Of a stretch of DNA of 64,000 nt, positions 1-12,127 are shown piece by piece; the stretch's first letter is position 1; each line of letters opens with the position of its first letter. Made by a program: the position numbers and the translations under genes. This DNA comes from Hymenopus coronatus (taxonomy: Eukaryota > Arthropoda > Insecta > Mantodea > Hymenopodidae), in contig CM060900.1 of assembly GCA_030762935.1 (NCBI GenBank), positions 389,677,632 to 389,741,631 on the forward strand. Reading direction: 5' to 3'. The notes beneath the pieces were generated by a model, which saw nothing but the letters and a program-made list of their open reading frames with translations, was not told the DNA's origin and did not search any database.

Positions 1-291
1 TGAATATACAAACGTGTCTGAAAAAAATTGCACTTCAAGCTTCAGTATATTCAAACCTTATGTCTGAGTATATCCTGCTTAAATATCTAATGGTAGATAC
101 TAAGAAGTAACCTAACGTTATCTTTAATTAAAACCGAACAAATTATTTGAAAAATAAAAAAATGGTGCAGTATTAGTAACATAATCCGTAGCGCATATCT
201 CAACCATCAGCTGCGCACGTCTTGAACATTAAATTTTAATTTTTTTTAGAAAACAAAAATGTTAAATAAAGCATGAAGAAACGAGGCATGT
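1..291. other. AT-rich intergenic sequence
   Basis: I see no gene, RNA or recognisable repeat here. Reading frames are short and their translations match no family I know. Confidence 0.5.
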
Positions 292-519
292 TTATAGTGC
301 TTAACGTCCGCCTGTTCCACTGTGTCATCACGTATAATGACTCTCGTAATACATAGAATGAAGATTGAGCACCGATGGAATGTGATGCCAAGGGAAACCG
401 GAGAAGCCTGGGAAAACCCGCCCCTGCGCCGCTTTGTCCACCACAAATCTCACATGCAGTCACCTGGAATCTAACCTGGGCCGCGTTGGTGAGAGCCGAG
501 TGGTCTAACCACGCGGCCC
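292..519 (-). mobile_element. SINE-A copy 1, tRNA-derived
   Basis: This is one of seven copies of a tRNA-derived SINE of about 225 bp. On the minus strand the head carries a Pol III A box in the tRNA D-arm style (GTGGTTAGACCACTCGGCTC). The body block CACATGTGAGATTTGTGGTG-like and the terminal block related to GCGGGCGTTAAACACTA follow. The copy is diverged, and the B-box region is altered compared with other copies. I see no clear target duplication. The assignment rests on alignment by eye with the copies near 20.1, 34.1, 38.8, 46.5, 48.2 and 59.1 kb. Confidence 0.85.
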
Positions 520-2999
520 ATGAGGCTTTTAAGGGAGAAAGCGTAGATAACACAAATAGAATCCGGCTTAGGTTATTTCTTATACTTCAACAAGACTTGC
601 CTTAATATTTCGTGTACTTAAACTTTTGATACATAAAATGTCAGGGTGGGCTCTAGAAGCGAGTAGCAAGTTAGCATTACCTCCAAAAATGTCGTTGTTA
701 TCTGTAGGGGATTTAGATGTTCACCTACGCAAAGCCTTGTTAGCAAAGCCTCTGATACTGCGGTATGGATATCAAGGGGCAGGTGCGGAGGGAGAAATTT
801 CGATTTGCGTTTTCGTTTACGCAGAGCTTTATGAGGTTATACACTAAGCGGAAATGAGGTATAATGAATAGCCCCACCCAAGACAGAGCTGCCAACTGAT
901 GTGCTGCCTGGACTTAACCTCCAAGGAAGACACACGCCACGGCAAGCAGGAAGGAAAAGATTCAATTGAAGCAGCTGTTACTTTTATTAACTAAATCTCT
1001 TCAATCTCTGTATTTTTGGAAGGGCATATTCTCAAAGGCTTGCAATAATTATATAAAACGATTATATATTTTGTTTTACTGAATGTCTTGGGAAGGTGGT
1101 CACTGTAATGAGATCTCAATAAGCTTTGAAAATTAACTTAACATTCATAATTATTGAAAAAAACTCAGGTGTTCGTTAAAGCATTTTATTTACCATTTAA
1201 ATGCGCACCCCCCTAACACATAAATAACTTGAAGTTTGCTGTTGAGAGCTGCCAACTTAAATTTTAACATGTATTTATGTTCGTTACTCCATTCCATATT
1301 TATTTATTTGTTTATGTGATTGATTGTACATAGCTGGTGTGACAGAAAAATTAACTGCCTGAAAGGAAAGGTAAATGATTTTATCTTCAAATAGGTGAAT
1401 TTATATTCTAAATTATATTTTACTGTTAGCTCCGAAAGCAGTACTGTACTTTCTGATATTCGCAATTGTGAATTTTGGGAATTCATTGTGAGTGATCATT
1501 AAGAATACGTGCTACTCCTAAGAATTTTAGTAACCGACCGCCACCGTAGAATGTGCGGAATATGTGCTCATGACGTCCTCTCCACTCGATAAACATTTGA
1601 ATGTGCTTCACGGTTTACTGAATGTCACCAACAAACGAAACTGGTGAACGAAATGTTAGTGTGATATAGCTGAGGTTCTAATCTAAGAAAAAGCGGAACT
1701 GATCTGCATCCATGCACGAAGACTCAAAATGTATTGTGGCTGACATATGCACTGTAGGACTGTGTTGGTTATATTCAACTGTTGCATGTTGGACTGAAGT
1801 GACATGCTGGAGTTAACATTAAATCCCACGCTGCATATCACGGAGCTTTACAGTATTGAGTGTGGGGAGTCTTTGAACTCTTCCTATTTGCCAAACTGGG
1901 GAATTACTTTGAAGTTTGCGTAGCGTACTTCTGTGTTCATTTTGTGCATAATAAAACAAGGGCTTCTATTATGTATAGTCCTTGCGGAAATGTTTGAAAG
2001 GGGGAGGGGTGCTCAGGTAGCTAACAGCTACAAACACAGTAGGCAGGCGTATCATAACATTGCTGCGTTGTCATGTTTATGACGCTGTCGCAGAACCACC
2101 TACATAAATCATTAACTGTTTAAGCCATGTTTTTTTTTTTCTTATTTTTTAAGTTCTTGCATTTGAAGTTTTTGTAAAATTATGTGTATTAATATTTAGG
2201 GTAGAATTAAAACAGATATAGTAATTCTTATTATAGTAATATATACATATTTGTTGGTCAATTATACATACTCAGAAGCTAAATTGTTTCGCTGTCAACT
2301 ACTAATAATACGACAGGTTTTACATTTTCACTTGTTTGACATTATTTCTACGATTTTCACAAGTGTCCTGCAAATAGTGATGGAAGCTTATATATGAATT
2401 CTGAAGCTAACCAGTCTACCGCTCTTTCCGCTCGTTCTGAGTAGATGAAGCAGCCTAGACCTTGATTTAAGGACATTGGATAGGCATAAAACAGTTACTA
2501 ACTACTAATTGAATGCTATATTTGTGTTTTTAAGTTTCTCAGCAACTGCTTAATATAACAACCCCATGTATTACTCATGAATGCAAAAATGAATGCTTCA
2601 GGTATTCATAAGAAAGAAAAATACTTTTTAAAATAATGCACAGGTGCACCTTTATCTAAAACTTGAGTATATTGCTTTTCAGAGACAACTTGCAGGTAAA
2701 CTGTTACATATACAGTGTGACCTAAATACATCTGAACCGTTGCGCGGAGTTTTTCTTTGCACACACGAAAACATAACACACAGCTGCTGTACACAAGGTC
2801 ACGATGCTAACTTGTTTTTCTCCGCTCTGAAAGTGCAGTATTGCGCTGACAGTGGTATCGTGTTGTTGAGTTATTACCAGTATACTTTATTATTTTATCC
2901 TGTATTTAGTCACAAAGTGTATTATGGCTCGGCATTTGATTTCTGCTGCATTTGCTATTTATGATTCGTATGTATTAACACATTTTGTGAGTGGACACC
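520..2999. other. Unannotated AT-rich stretch
   Basis: This stretch has only short open frames (for example 626-847 on the plus strand) with no recognisable motif, plus homopolymer T runs near 2130. I see no supported gene or RNA. Confidence 0.5.
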
Positions 3000-3782
3000 C
3001 AATAGTGTATATAATGGCGAAATTGATCCACATTTAATATTTTTCACGGACGAAGCTTGGTTCCAACTTCATGGATGTGTCTGTAACTAAATAATCATTA
3101 TTGGAGCTCTGAGAAACCTAATATTGTTCATAAAATACTCCTTCATGAGGAAAAAATTGGTGCATGGTGCACCATTAGCGGAGAAAAAGCTATAGGCCCA
3201 ATTTTTTTTTCGAGTCAACAGTTGCCGCCCATACATACGTGAATACAATTTTGCCCCCTTTTCTTTAGAGAATTAACAGACAGGGAGTGTGATTTTGTCA
3301 TTTTTCAATAAGTCTCTGCAACAGCTCACACAATCAATCTTTCAATAAGAACAAATTTAAAGTGTGTTTCAGGACAAAATTATTAGTAGAGATTTGTGGC
3401 CCCTTTGGCCCCCCGACCTAGCCCCTTGCAATTTCTATCGCTGGGGTAACTTAGAGCATAAAGTGTACAAGACAAACCCACACACCCTGGAAGAATTAAA
3501 AGAAAATATCCGCCAGGAAATTGCCAGCATTTCTCAACGTGAAATACGGCGAGTGCTGGAAAGTTTCCTAAAGAGGTGCCAAAAATGTATGGACAACGGC
3601 GGTGGCCAGTTTCGGCATTTCCTTTAATAATATTGTTAAGTAGTTCTTAAAAGTAGTTTTAAAACTGTTGCATTCTTTTATTCGCGCCGTTCTATGATAG
3701 CGGCAGACGGCAACGAGCGCCGAGGGTGTGGACAGGCAAAACACAGTGCAGCTGGTTCGGACATTTTTGGATCACCCGGTGT
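3000..3782 (+). mobile_element. Mariner/IS630-type transposase relic M1
   Basis: A broken DDE transposase of the arthropod mariner/IS630 group, covering roughly the catalytic half and the C-terminus. The translation begins with a first catalytic Asp block (FFTDEAWFQLHG, near 3040). A VWC-like stretch (IGAWCTISGEKAIGPIFF) follows, then a damaged second-Asp block in which the usual QD...ATAHT is interrupted by a stop. The C-terminal block reads PPDLAPCNFYRWGN and then NPHTLEELKENIRQEIASIS. The third catalytic Asp (normally in the CDF motif) is Asn here. The 264-bp open frame at 3364-3627 is therefore only the C-terminal fragment. A terminal repeat, TCACCCGGTGT, closes the element at 3772-3782. 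It cannot encode active enzyme. Confidence 0.88.
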
Positions 3783-3811
3783 GTAGATATATATATCTAT
3801 ACACCGGGTGA
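3772..3811. repeat. 40-bp near-perfect palindrome of two mariner TIRs
   Basis: TCACCCGGTGT (3772-3782) faces ACACCGGGTGA (3801-3811) across an 18-bp AT-rich centre that is itself palindromic except for one pair. The left arm is the 3-prime terminal repeat of M1. The right arm is the same terminal repeat in opposite orientation and appears to begin another element. Confidence 0.85.
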
Positions 3812-4010
3812 TTTATAGCAGGATCTCTCAAATTTCTAAAATCGCACTGGAACAAACTGAGCTGCAGAACTTCTTTGCAGCGTGCATCAGTCCATCTCGA
3901 ATCGGACGAATTAGCAATTACGAAGATCACGGGGAAAAGTGAGAAAAGGGGAAGACCGGCGCGTCAAGCCTAAGGGGTGAGAGAGAGGGGGGGGCGATAT
4001 TGCTAAGAGT
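3812..4010 (+). mobile_element. Possible 5-prime end of a second mariner-type element
   Basis: This segment follows an inverted copy of the M1 terminal repeat and is more GC-balanced than its surroundings. It includes TTTATAGCAGGATCTCTC and a block around 3880-3960. It may be the untranslated start and first codons of an abutting related element. It is lost in AT-rich sequence after a G-rich run at about 3990. I see no clear transposase motif, so the call rests on the terminal repeat alone. Confidence 0.4.
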
Positions 4011-4479
4011 TATTTTTTGTGGTATCAACTTTGACAAGTCGCATTTTGTACTTTGCAATGCACCTGTGCATGCACCCTGAGAGGCACTGACTTATAGTAT
4101 AACAACAAAAATCATACAAGTTATAAACAGCACATATTATATATTATTTTGAATATAAATTATGATTTGCAACATGGTATTTATTTGAACTGCATTGGCT
4201 AGGTATTATATTTAGAAATTACCAGGAGGGTTGCATTTTCGCCACTTAATGGATTACAGAAGAAAGTACATCTAAAATATGAGAAATAAAAATGACGATA
4301 AAATGCAATTAAAGATAAACATGGACATAAGAGCAGTGGCACACTAAATTAGATCATTCCGATCCAAAATTCCAATCTTCACCCGTTAATCACCTTATTT
4401 GATCTTTTCCTCTTGTTTCTTGATAGCTCTGGTCTTCTTAGACATGCTTTGTGTGTACTTTTCTTCCTATAGTACCTCA
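4011..4479. other. AT-rich spacer
   Basis: I see nothing recognisable between the M1/TIR region and the Mutator-like relic. Confidence 0.5.
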
Positions 4480-5010
4480 GTACTATTCTAATGTTCTCTC
4501 CCACTAGTATTCTGAATTGCTAGTATAATTTAATTGTTCTGCTGCAACCATAATGAAAAGCTTTATTTAATCAAAAACTCCCAATTGCAATGTATTAGCT
4601 CCAACACAGTGTTTCAGAGTTGCGCTTCCATATTACGTGCTGAAAACTTTCATAACATTTTTGTGTGCGGCTACGAAGACATTCTTCCAGAAGTTACTCG
4701 TCAGAAAGATCCATGAAAATCTGCTTTGCTCCAAAAGGCACAGGTTCTGACATCATCTCCAGAAGTCTGGGTTATTTTTCTCTTTTCTTTGGAAAACAAA
4801 ATATGCAACCGGGCCTTTTGGGCACAGACCATGGCTGGGAAATTCATCTATAGAGAGTTTCTGGAAATAAATTGCTGTTATCGTTTTCTTCATTTCGCGA
4901 CAAGAGTTCCAATATTCCTCCTAATAGGTAGGCATTAATGTCTATGCAGAAGATTAATATCTGCATCTGATACAAGGTTTTCTGCTAAAAATTTGTCCTA
5001 GCTGCCTCAT
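4480..5010 (-). mobile_element. Mutator-like transposase relic
   Basis: On the minus strand, several frames together spell the C-terminal half of the Mutator-like transposase domain that is widespread in insect genomes. Blocks in order are RRNIGTLVAK (near 4915), TAIYFQKLSIDEFPSHGLCPKGP (near 4800-4880, a run typical of the family), KQIFMDLSDE, then LLEECLRSRTQ, ESFQHVIWKRNSETL and a diverged end near 4540. In intact relatives these blocks run continuously. Here they are split by at least one frameshift and by a stop after LSDE. The N-terminal half is missing or unrecognisable. No terminal repeats were found. The plus-strand open frames over this interval are shadows. Confidence 0.82.
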
Positions 5011-5099
5011 AATATTCCTTCGTACGTTAAGAGATCTTCAGAACTAAACAAGGTCATTTCAAATTAAAACCGGTCATTGGGAAATTGCTTGAGGGACAT

Positions 5100-5565
5100 T
5101 TATTTTACGCATGTAGCCTATTAGTGGAGACAGTGAGCGGGTCGCATTCCCGATTATAATGCTATCCTGTTCTTTATGAGGTTCCGAACTCTTCAGTTGA
5201 TCCGGTGCGGGCGCTGCGGATCTTGAGCACTCGTGGTACTTCTGAGGTGACCAGAAGTAGTCGGTCCGATTATCTGAACCCCTTCCGGAAGGAGTTGTTC
5301 GGATTGGGTTGATCTCGACGTGGCAGTGGTCCCGATAACCATGAAAGATTGGGTATGTCTTGGCACAACGTCTTGGCAGGGTTTTCTGACACCTAATTGC
5401 GCTCCGGCACTAGCCTGGATAAGTAGTAGACGGTATTGCTGGACGTCCGACGGCCCGACTAATGTTGATAGTCTTCACTTCGGGGTTGACGCCCGTAAGT
5501 GGCGTACCTACTTCCGTCCTTGTACGTTCCCATGCCGGTAAGGAGGGGGGGCGTGGGCTTTTTTA
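5100..5565. other. GC-richer island of unknown origin
   Basis: This block of about 450 bp is clearly richer in G and C, and in CpG, than the surrounding sequence. It contains a 74-codon plus-strand frame (5320-5541) that matches no family I recognise, and it ends in a G run at 5544-5550. A promoter, a retroelement 5-prime region or a diverged gene fragment are all possible. The sequence does not decide between them. Confidence 0.45.
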
Positions 5566-6640
5566 TGAAATCAGATATTGCCCTCGTGGAAAAAAAACAA
5601 AACACGGAAATTGATTTCTCCCTGGTGCGTCAAGAGTGGCAGTCTTTGACCCTGGGTAGACACTCGCCCACAACTGTTCATTAAGCTTCATTGGTAGAGT
5701 CCTTGGACGTTCTAAATTCATACGGCATGATTTTTACCTTCTTTAATGCTTCCAAATCCTACTATTATCGCTTTTTAGGCTAAAAAGATGAATAAAAGTA
5801 TTATATATAATTTGTGAATTTTTAAATAATGATGGAAAACAAAAAAACTCTTATACGCACCATATCAGATCTACAACACTACTTTTTTTTTTTTTTTTTT
5901 AACGGAATTCATGACCGAAGAAAGCTCCTGTCAATGTGTTATATCCTTAGTGCTTCTTTGTAGTCTGTGCATTGTATAGCGAGTAGTATTACATGGCCAA
6001 ACTAAATATAATAATTAGCGGTAAAAGTACATGATAGTAAAACAAATGGAGATTTGTTCGTAAGATATTATTTCTTGTTTTTCATTTCGCACATACTCCA
6101 CCCGAATATTCAGAAAGAGCATTTATTGTATATTGTTTCATATTAAATTGTGTCAAAATTGCTTTTTTCACATTTAATAAAGCATAGCCCGGGTGTAACG
6201 CTATCCCTATTGTTACATTTTTAGGTAAAATTACCTTGAGTAGGTAATTACGGGGTTTTGCTGTATTTATTATGCCTTTTATTGCCTAATTAAAGTGCTA
6301 CGTAATTTGTATTTCTTATTTAGTAATTATCATTTACACCTGCACTTTTCCATGGCTCTGTAGGGCTAATTATACTGTGTTTTCTGAAACTTTTCCTTCG
6401 ACTCTTCATTTGTATGGAGACAAATTAATTGTGGCTATCCCTACCAATAACTTTGAGTATGTACCATTATTGAAGTGAGTTTTTATACCCAAAGATATGC
6501 CTTGGAGAAATCTGGCTAGTTTATAAGTTCGTGTATCAGCTGTTTTAACGTACGGTTTCGTTTAATGGCTGGTATCATGTACGGTAGCACCAGTTTGGAA
6601 GGCGGTCACTCATCGGACGTTCGGAACGAAACTGTCTCTG
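5566..6640. other. AT-rich stretch with poly-T
   Basis: This is ordinary AT-rich sequence with a T run of about 18 bases at 5883-5900. I see no gene. Confidence 0.5.
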
Positions 6641-7055
6641 CACAGCGGGTACGCTAACATTGGTTACAATAGGTACACCACTGGACAAACACTAAATCAT
6701 GGTAATGATGTCTCCCCTAGCTTGCGTCCGACTTCTGAAACGGTAGCTGCGTGCAATTCCACGTGGAGTTGAAGTTCAGCTGTCTCTAACAGGTAAGCTA
6801 CCATTGGTTACAAAAGGAACGCATTGAAAAAAAAAAAAACATTAAATGAGGTCACTGATACCTTCTCGTACCTTACGCACGACTTCTGAAGTGGTAGCTA
6901 AGTGCAACTCCATGTTGAGTTCAACTCCTGCTGTTTCTAACAGACACGCTACCATTGGTTACAAAAGGACGCTATTGGACAAACATCAAATGGGGTGGCT
7001 GATACTACCTCCTCCCAACCCGGGACAGTAGCGACTTCCGGAACAGTAGCTGAGT
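6640..7055 (+). repeat. Tandem repeat, unit about 144-151 bp, nearly three copies
   Basis: The block GCTAACATTGGTTACAA at 6653 recurs as GCTACCATTGGTTACAA at 6797 and 6948. The spacings are 144 and 151 bp. Each is followed by a TTGGACAAACA-like block, a GACTTCTGAA...GGTAGCT block and a TCTAACAG block. The last copy breaks off near 7055. An A run at 6828-6840 interrupts the second unit. The small frame 6846-7031 is a by-product of the repeat. Confidence 0.85.
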
Positions 7056-7435
7056 CGGCATGGCTTCGTTGTCAGACTTTACCAAGGCTTTTGCACAAAC
7101 TGTAGAATTTAAAAGAAGGCAGGTTGACTGCTAGACTTCACACATGATTACTACTATTTCGTTGCAATAGTAACGTGTACACAGGTTTCACTGCAACCTC
7201 TCCCTCCTCAGGAATAGCCATTCATTCCTCTAAGCAAATGATTAGTGTCTGTGCGCCTATTCTGAAGTTATAAGGTCCAGCAAAAGGCTTTTAGATTTTG
7301 ATATATTCAGAAAATATAATCTAATTGCAATAGTTGTCCGCGTATTTATAGAAGATATGAAGTGGAGATTTATTATTTTGTTAATTTTATTTATACTGTG
7401 TAATAAAATCCATGTTTACTAAAGAATAGTAAATT
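7056..7435. other. AT-rich spacer
   Basis: I see nothing recognisable here. Confidence 0.5.
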
Positions 7436-7439
7436 TCCA

Positions 7440-7890
7440 TGAAAGAATGGAATATTTTTGTTGCTGCTTCATGGTTGTTCAGCAATATACAGCGTCCACT
7501 GTTGACAGAAGTCAGAAGCTGTATGTAAAATGGGTGCCGCAATTACTCGCAGTCCACCAAAAGTACATCCAGAAGAATATTTCAATCCAATATCTGGCGA
7601 TGAATAACCGCTGTTTGCGCCAATTTGTGGCTATTGAAGAAACCTGGATACGAAACTGCATGAACTGGGCTTTGAAATGGTTCCTCATCCACCCCATTCA
7701 CCAGACATAGCCCCAAATGACTTCTTCCCGTTCCCTAACTTGAAATTTTGGCTTGGTGGGAAGAGATTTTCATAAAATGAGGAGGTGATATTTGCTGCCA
7801 ACGAATATTTTCCGGAGTTTGACCGAAACTATTTTTCCGATGGGATGAAAAAGGTGATGGAACTCTGGAGAACTGCATATCCCTCATAGG
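7440..7890 (+). mobile_element. Mariner transposase relic M2
   Basis: A 5-prime-truncated mariner transposase. It opens at the conserved linker KLYVKWVPQLLAVHQK (near 7518-7565), then passes through a degraded core with frameshifts. It resumes with HELGFEMVPHPPHSPDIAP (near 7660-7715), NDFFPFPNLKFWLGGKRFS and a C-terminal stretch EYFPEFDRNYFSDGMKK. The third catalytic Asp (in ND following SPDIAP) is kept. The first catalytic block (normally GDETW) is unreadable. No N-terminal helix-turn-helix is present. The 88-codon open frame at 7447-7710 covers only part of it and is out of frame at its end. Confidence 0.88.
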
Positions 7891-9055
7891 AGGCTAAGGT
7901 GAGCTGTTTACGAAACTAACAGGTTGGTCTGGTTTTTTACCACTAACCTCGCACTTTTGTGTTCACCTACACCTGTAGCAGAAATTCAGTAGTCACAGAA
8001 CAACTGCCTCTCTCCTCCCCGGTCACTTGTAAAGAACGTACCAGTACAACAGAAGTTATCTTAAATAAAAACCATGTCCGTAGTCCAGTGATTACAGTAT
8101 GTTGTGCCGACATATACGTATAAATGTTGCATTTAAAAGCTCTTAGGAATAGAAAATTAAACCATGACACATATTTTTGAAAACTACGTTTCTATAGTTT
8201 TTAAACCCAAAAGTAAACAAAAATTGAATTTAGACCCCAAAAAACGTACTAGGGTCCTTAAATATGTGTATTGGAAAATCGAACTACTGCTTCTTATATG
8301 TACATTGGTGGATGACAGTTAAATTAGATGCTTATATTTGCTTATGTTACCAAATAAAACTCACGACTGACTTTTACGTTAATCAAGTCCGACAGCAGCA
8401 AATATCCGCTTAAAATGTAGCACTGCACTGTTATTGCCACTAATTTCTGAAATACTTTATGGCTGCTATTATGTTGAATGGCTTTTCCTATGACCTTCTG
8501 TAATATAACCCAAAGGTTTAACCCTGACATACCTATTTCAATACTATTCAAAGGTATACAACGAATTTTTTTTTTTTTTTTTGCTGTAGTTGTTTGAGAA
8601 GCTACAACACAGTTGTGTCCACTTATGAAACGACGATAGTAATTAAAGAAGTAAATTATTTTCCGCGCGGACATTAGTGAATCGCGTACGATTTGCTTTG
8701 TACCCTGTATACTCGTTAGTGAACTCAACGTCAGGCAAAAAAGAGAAGAAAAAAGTATGGATCCGATGCAGTCGTATAGTGCTGATTGTTCCAATGCAGA
8801 CTCGCATTATCACAAGGAGAAATATGACATAATATTGACAAAAGAATTCAACCAAAGTTTCACTTACATTTTAATACTTCTTAACAGGTGGTGAGTATAA
8901 ATTGATCTTCTGTTATTGGTTTCTTTTCTTTCCTTTTCTCTGTTTATTCGTTTTTTTTTTGGTTTTTTTTTTTTTTCTGAATGACTACATGCTTGATTTC
9001 GATAGTTATTTCTCAAATTATACTGCATATTCACCTTTAATGATGTAATGTAAGG
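7891..9055. other. AT-rich stretch with poly-T tracts
   Basis: I see no gene or recognised element. T-rich tracts occur at about 8566-8582 and 8948-8977. The 150-codon minus-strand frame at 8342-8794 shows no family motif and is crossed by a poly-A/T tract, so I do not support it as a gene. Confidence 0.5.
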
Positions 9056-9480
9056 TCGCTAAATTATAAGCTAACCCATTTCGCGGCCCTTCTACACTGC
9101 GCGAGATAACTGGGAAATCGCCGGGAAAGTGCTGCCAGTAACTTTATACTAAATGCTGGAAATGTTGACCTTCTGCTTCCAAACCGGTAACATATTTTGT
9201 AAAAATGTCCTCGTTCACTTGCCTGAGCTTGGCAGCAGGGATCCTTCCGATTCCTTACACGATGTTATCACCAAGTCCCTGTAATGCATGGGGTTAGAAA
9301 GATACACTTTGTCTTACAAAGAACCCCATAAATAAAAATCATGATTAGTCAGATCGGACGAACGAGAGGGCCACAAATCAAACTTATAATTCCGCCATGA
9401 AACACCTTTCTCGTTTAATGAGTCCGTAGCCCTGTAAGCTGTTAGGGAATCTTGTTAGAACCAACCATAACGGCACACTC
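9056..9480 (-). mobile_element. Mariner/IS630-type transposase relic M3
   Basis: The minus strand encodes a decayed C-terminal region of a DDE transposase. Near 9300-9375 it reads DLWPSRSSDLTNHDFYLWG and then DKVYLSNP, the usual third-Asp block of this group with the catalytic Asp kept. After a frameshift, the final block NEDIFTKYVTGLEAEGQHF (near 9160-9215) matches the usual ending of the family. Upstream sequence to about 9480 is too degraded to align confidently. No terminal repeat was identified. Confidence 0.82.
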
Positions 9481-11132
9481 AGCTACGTGGATAAGAATAC
9501 CATTATTTACTAAGATGTTTAAAACACTTGGATGTTTCATACGTAACCTTATATCATTTTTAGCACTGTATAAGTATCTAATTCTAGAACCATTTATGAA
9601 ACCAAAGTTTTTCCTCATTTTATTTTATGTGTTGTTTGTGCATTTGTAATGAGCTTCATTAAAGAAAATGTATGTTCTGTAAATAAATGTAAAATCTTTA
9701 TCATCGAAGTCTGAGTTCTCAAACCTCTTTTTCATCAAATGTTATACGTGAAAACCCTTATTTGTTGTTTGCAAATACTTCATTATCTATATGGTATCAC
9801 ATAATAAAATAATATAAACAGAGTAGCACTACTCAATTACGGTCAATTTTAGAAAGGGCCCCGAACATTAGAAGGGTAACCACCGATGGTTCACGCTGCC
9901 GTTGCCCAGCTATGTGCAGGTGGCCCGACATTAGATATATTATATTGAATTGATCATGTGTATTATAATATTCTTAAAGGGGGCGTTACGTGACAAGTGA
10001 ATGAAGCACTTGCATTCTCTTAAAATTCCTGTGACGATTGCATTATACGCTCTATGGTAACCAAAATTGGTACATTTGTCAAACTTGTCATATTTCTTTC
10101 ATTGATATCCTTGAAACTACATAATTGTGAGTTTGTTGTTACTTATTTAATATATAATTGTTTACAGCAAACTCTGCATTTATACTACTTAGATGTACCT
10201 GGTCTGTAAAAGTACTTAAAATCTACTTATCAATTTTTCCCCTAGTATTTGAACGTGAGGGAACGTTTTAAATTAATTACTTTCTTCACTAGTTTGTCTA
10301 AAAAGATACACATTTTCTAGAAGTTTACAATAAAATGTTAACGAATTTGGGAAATTATTTATTTTTTACAATAATTTAAGACAAATATGAAAAATGTAAT
10401 TGACTTAGGTAACTTATAAAAACTTTAAAAATGGATAGACAAAAATCATGGCGTTTAGACCTTAGAGTAACGGATACTGGGAGTGAAATTTTCAATTTCT
10501 ATATTTCTGCACACTTTTTCTGAAGAATTTACCACAAGTACCTTGCTGTTATGTTAATATGAGTACCAAGTATCATTCAAATTAAAGAAAGATATAGATT
10601 ATTGCATCAATTTTATTACAAAAGTATATTGCATACTCAAATTGCTCCACGCGGAAAGGAAATTAGGAAACCAAGTTTTCAGGCTTAAGTTTCGAGTCGT
10701 TATATTTCCACTTGTAAGGAATGAAGAAACCTGGATAAAAACTAACTTTTGAGAAACCTCAATAGTGAAGGGCGGCACGGGCAAATTTTAACCGATAATC
10801 CTCGCTATTCGTGTTGATTTAATCATTATCCCTGCCAAGGTTATCAAAATAATTATTACGAACATGATCTATTTGTAAATATGATTTTAAATTTTGTGAT
10901 GTAATCCCTTTGAAATAAGCAAAAACTTGCTTCTAGGGTAACAATGTGACATTAATCCTCCATTTTGAAAATTTAAAAGCAATACATGCAGTGATTCCAC
11001 AAGATATCCATTCCAAATTTGAACTATTTGAACAGTTAGATTAACTAAGACAAAATACTCCACTTTAATATGCAGAAAGAAGAAATTAAGTACTTGTTTT
11101 ATATATTCCGGCATTTTGCAAGATATTTTATT

Positions 11133-11167
<35 letters not shown>

Positions 11168-12090
11168 AGTATCTAAATTTTTACTGAATTTCAATTTTTA
11201 CGTGAGTCTTTGCAAATGTATTTCTATAGACATCCGTATGAATAAAAATTTTGGCCTTAATACCGGAAATTGCGATAAAAGTGGATTCAGATCTGATGAA
11301 CAGAAGATGTCAACATTTCTAATGCACTATCTCATTAATGCCTTATTGTTGATAACTTCACAAAAACGCCGGTGACATTAGCGAGGAATGTATAAAATTG
11401 CGCCAAAAATGTAGATGAGAAATTTTTAAAAATCTTAAAAAAGATGCAAAAATATATAAACTACTTTGTGTCATTTTTCTTTCTACTTGTTAAAATCTAG
11501 AATTGTCTATGTATTAATTTGTCTATTAGAAATACCAAAGGACACTGAATAGTTGTAAGTAAAGCTTTTGACTGCTTCCATGTGTGCCAACTTTGATTTC
11601 AAGTTTCACAAAACGTTTAGCATGATGAAATGAAAATTTGATACTGGATATATAAACTTTGTCCAAATATTATCCATGTAAAACTATTGATGTATGTAAC
11701 AAACTAATGTACACATACCGTAAAGTATGTAATATATTTTTCAGATAATCACCATAGGTGCAATTTCTGTGTAACCCATTTAGATAAAGGAATGAAATTT
11801 CTAATGTTCATTCCTCAATCTAAGAGATTAAGTTGCAGCTAAAATTATTATTCACATTTCTAACCCAATTTATTAATATATGTATCCATAGTACAAAATT
11901 GTTGAGGAGTGAAACTGCCTTCAACATAAACTAATTTAATGGAAATTATAAGTATGACATGCTTTAAAACATACAACAAATTATTGAAAAACAACATGTG
12001 GTTTTTAGATAAAAGTGCACCTAAATATACTACTCCTAGTTATAACTAAAAAAAAAAGAATTATATTTATTTTATGATATGTGTGTAACA
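9481..12090. other. Long AT-rich stretch
   Basis: About 2.6 kb with only short frames, none with a recognisable motif. I see no gene, RNA or clear repeat apart from an ATT microsatellite. Confidence 0.5.
11134..11166. repeat. (ATT)n microsatellite
   Basis: A run of about ten ATT units in AT-rich sequence. Confidence 0.9.
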
Positions 12091-12127
12091 TATTCTTATT
12101 CCGGTAAACCACAAGGAGAAACATGTA

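Noticed and set aside
6649..7031. CRISPR-like array
   Set aside because: The units are about 148 bp with no short-repeat/spacer alternation, and the genome is eukaryotic. It is a tandem repeat.
8342..8794. 150-codon minus-strand open frame
   Set aside because: It has no motif, crosses a poly-T/A tract that adds a Lys run, and its composition follows the AT-rich background.
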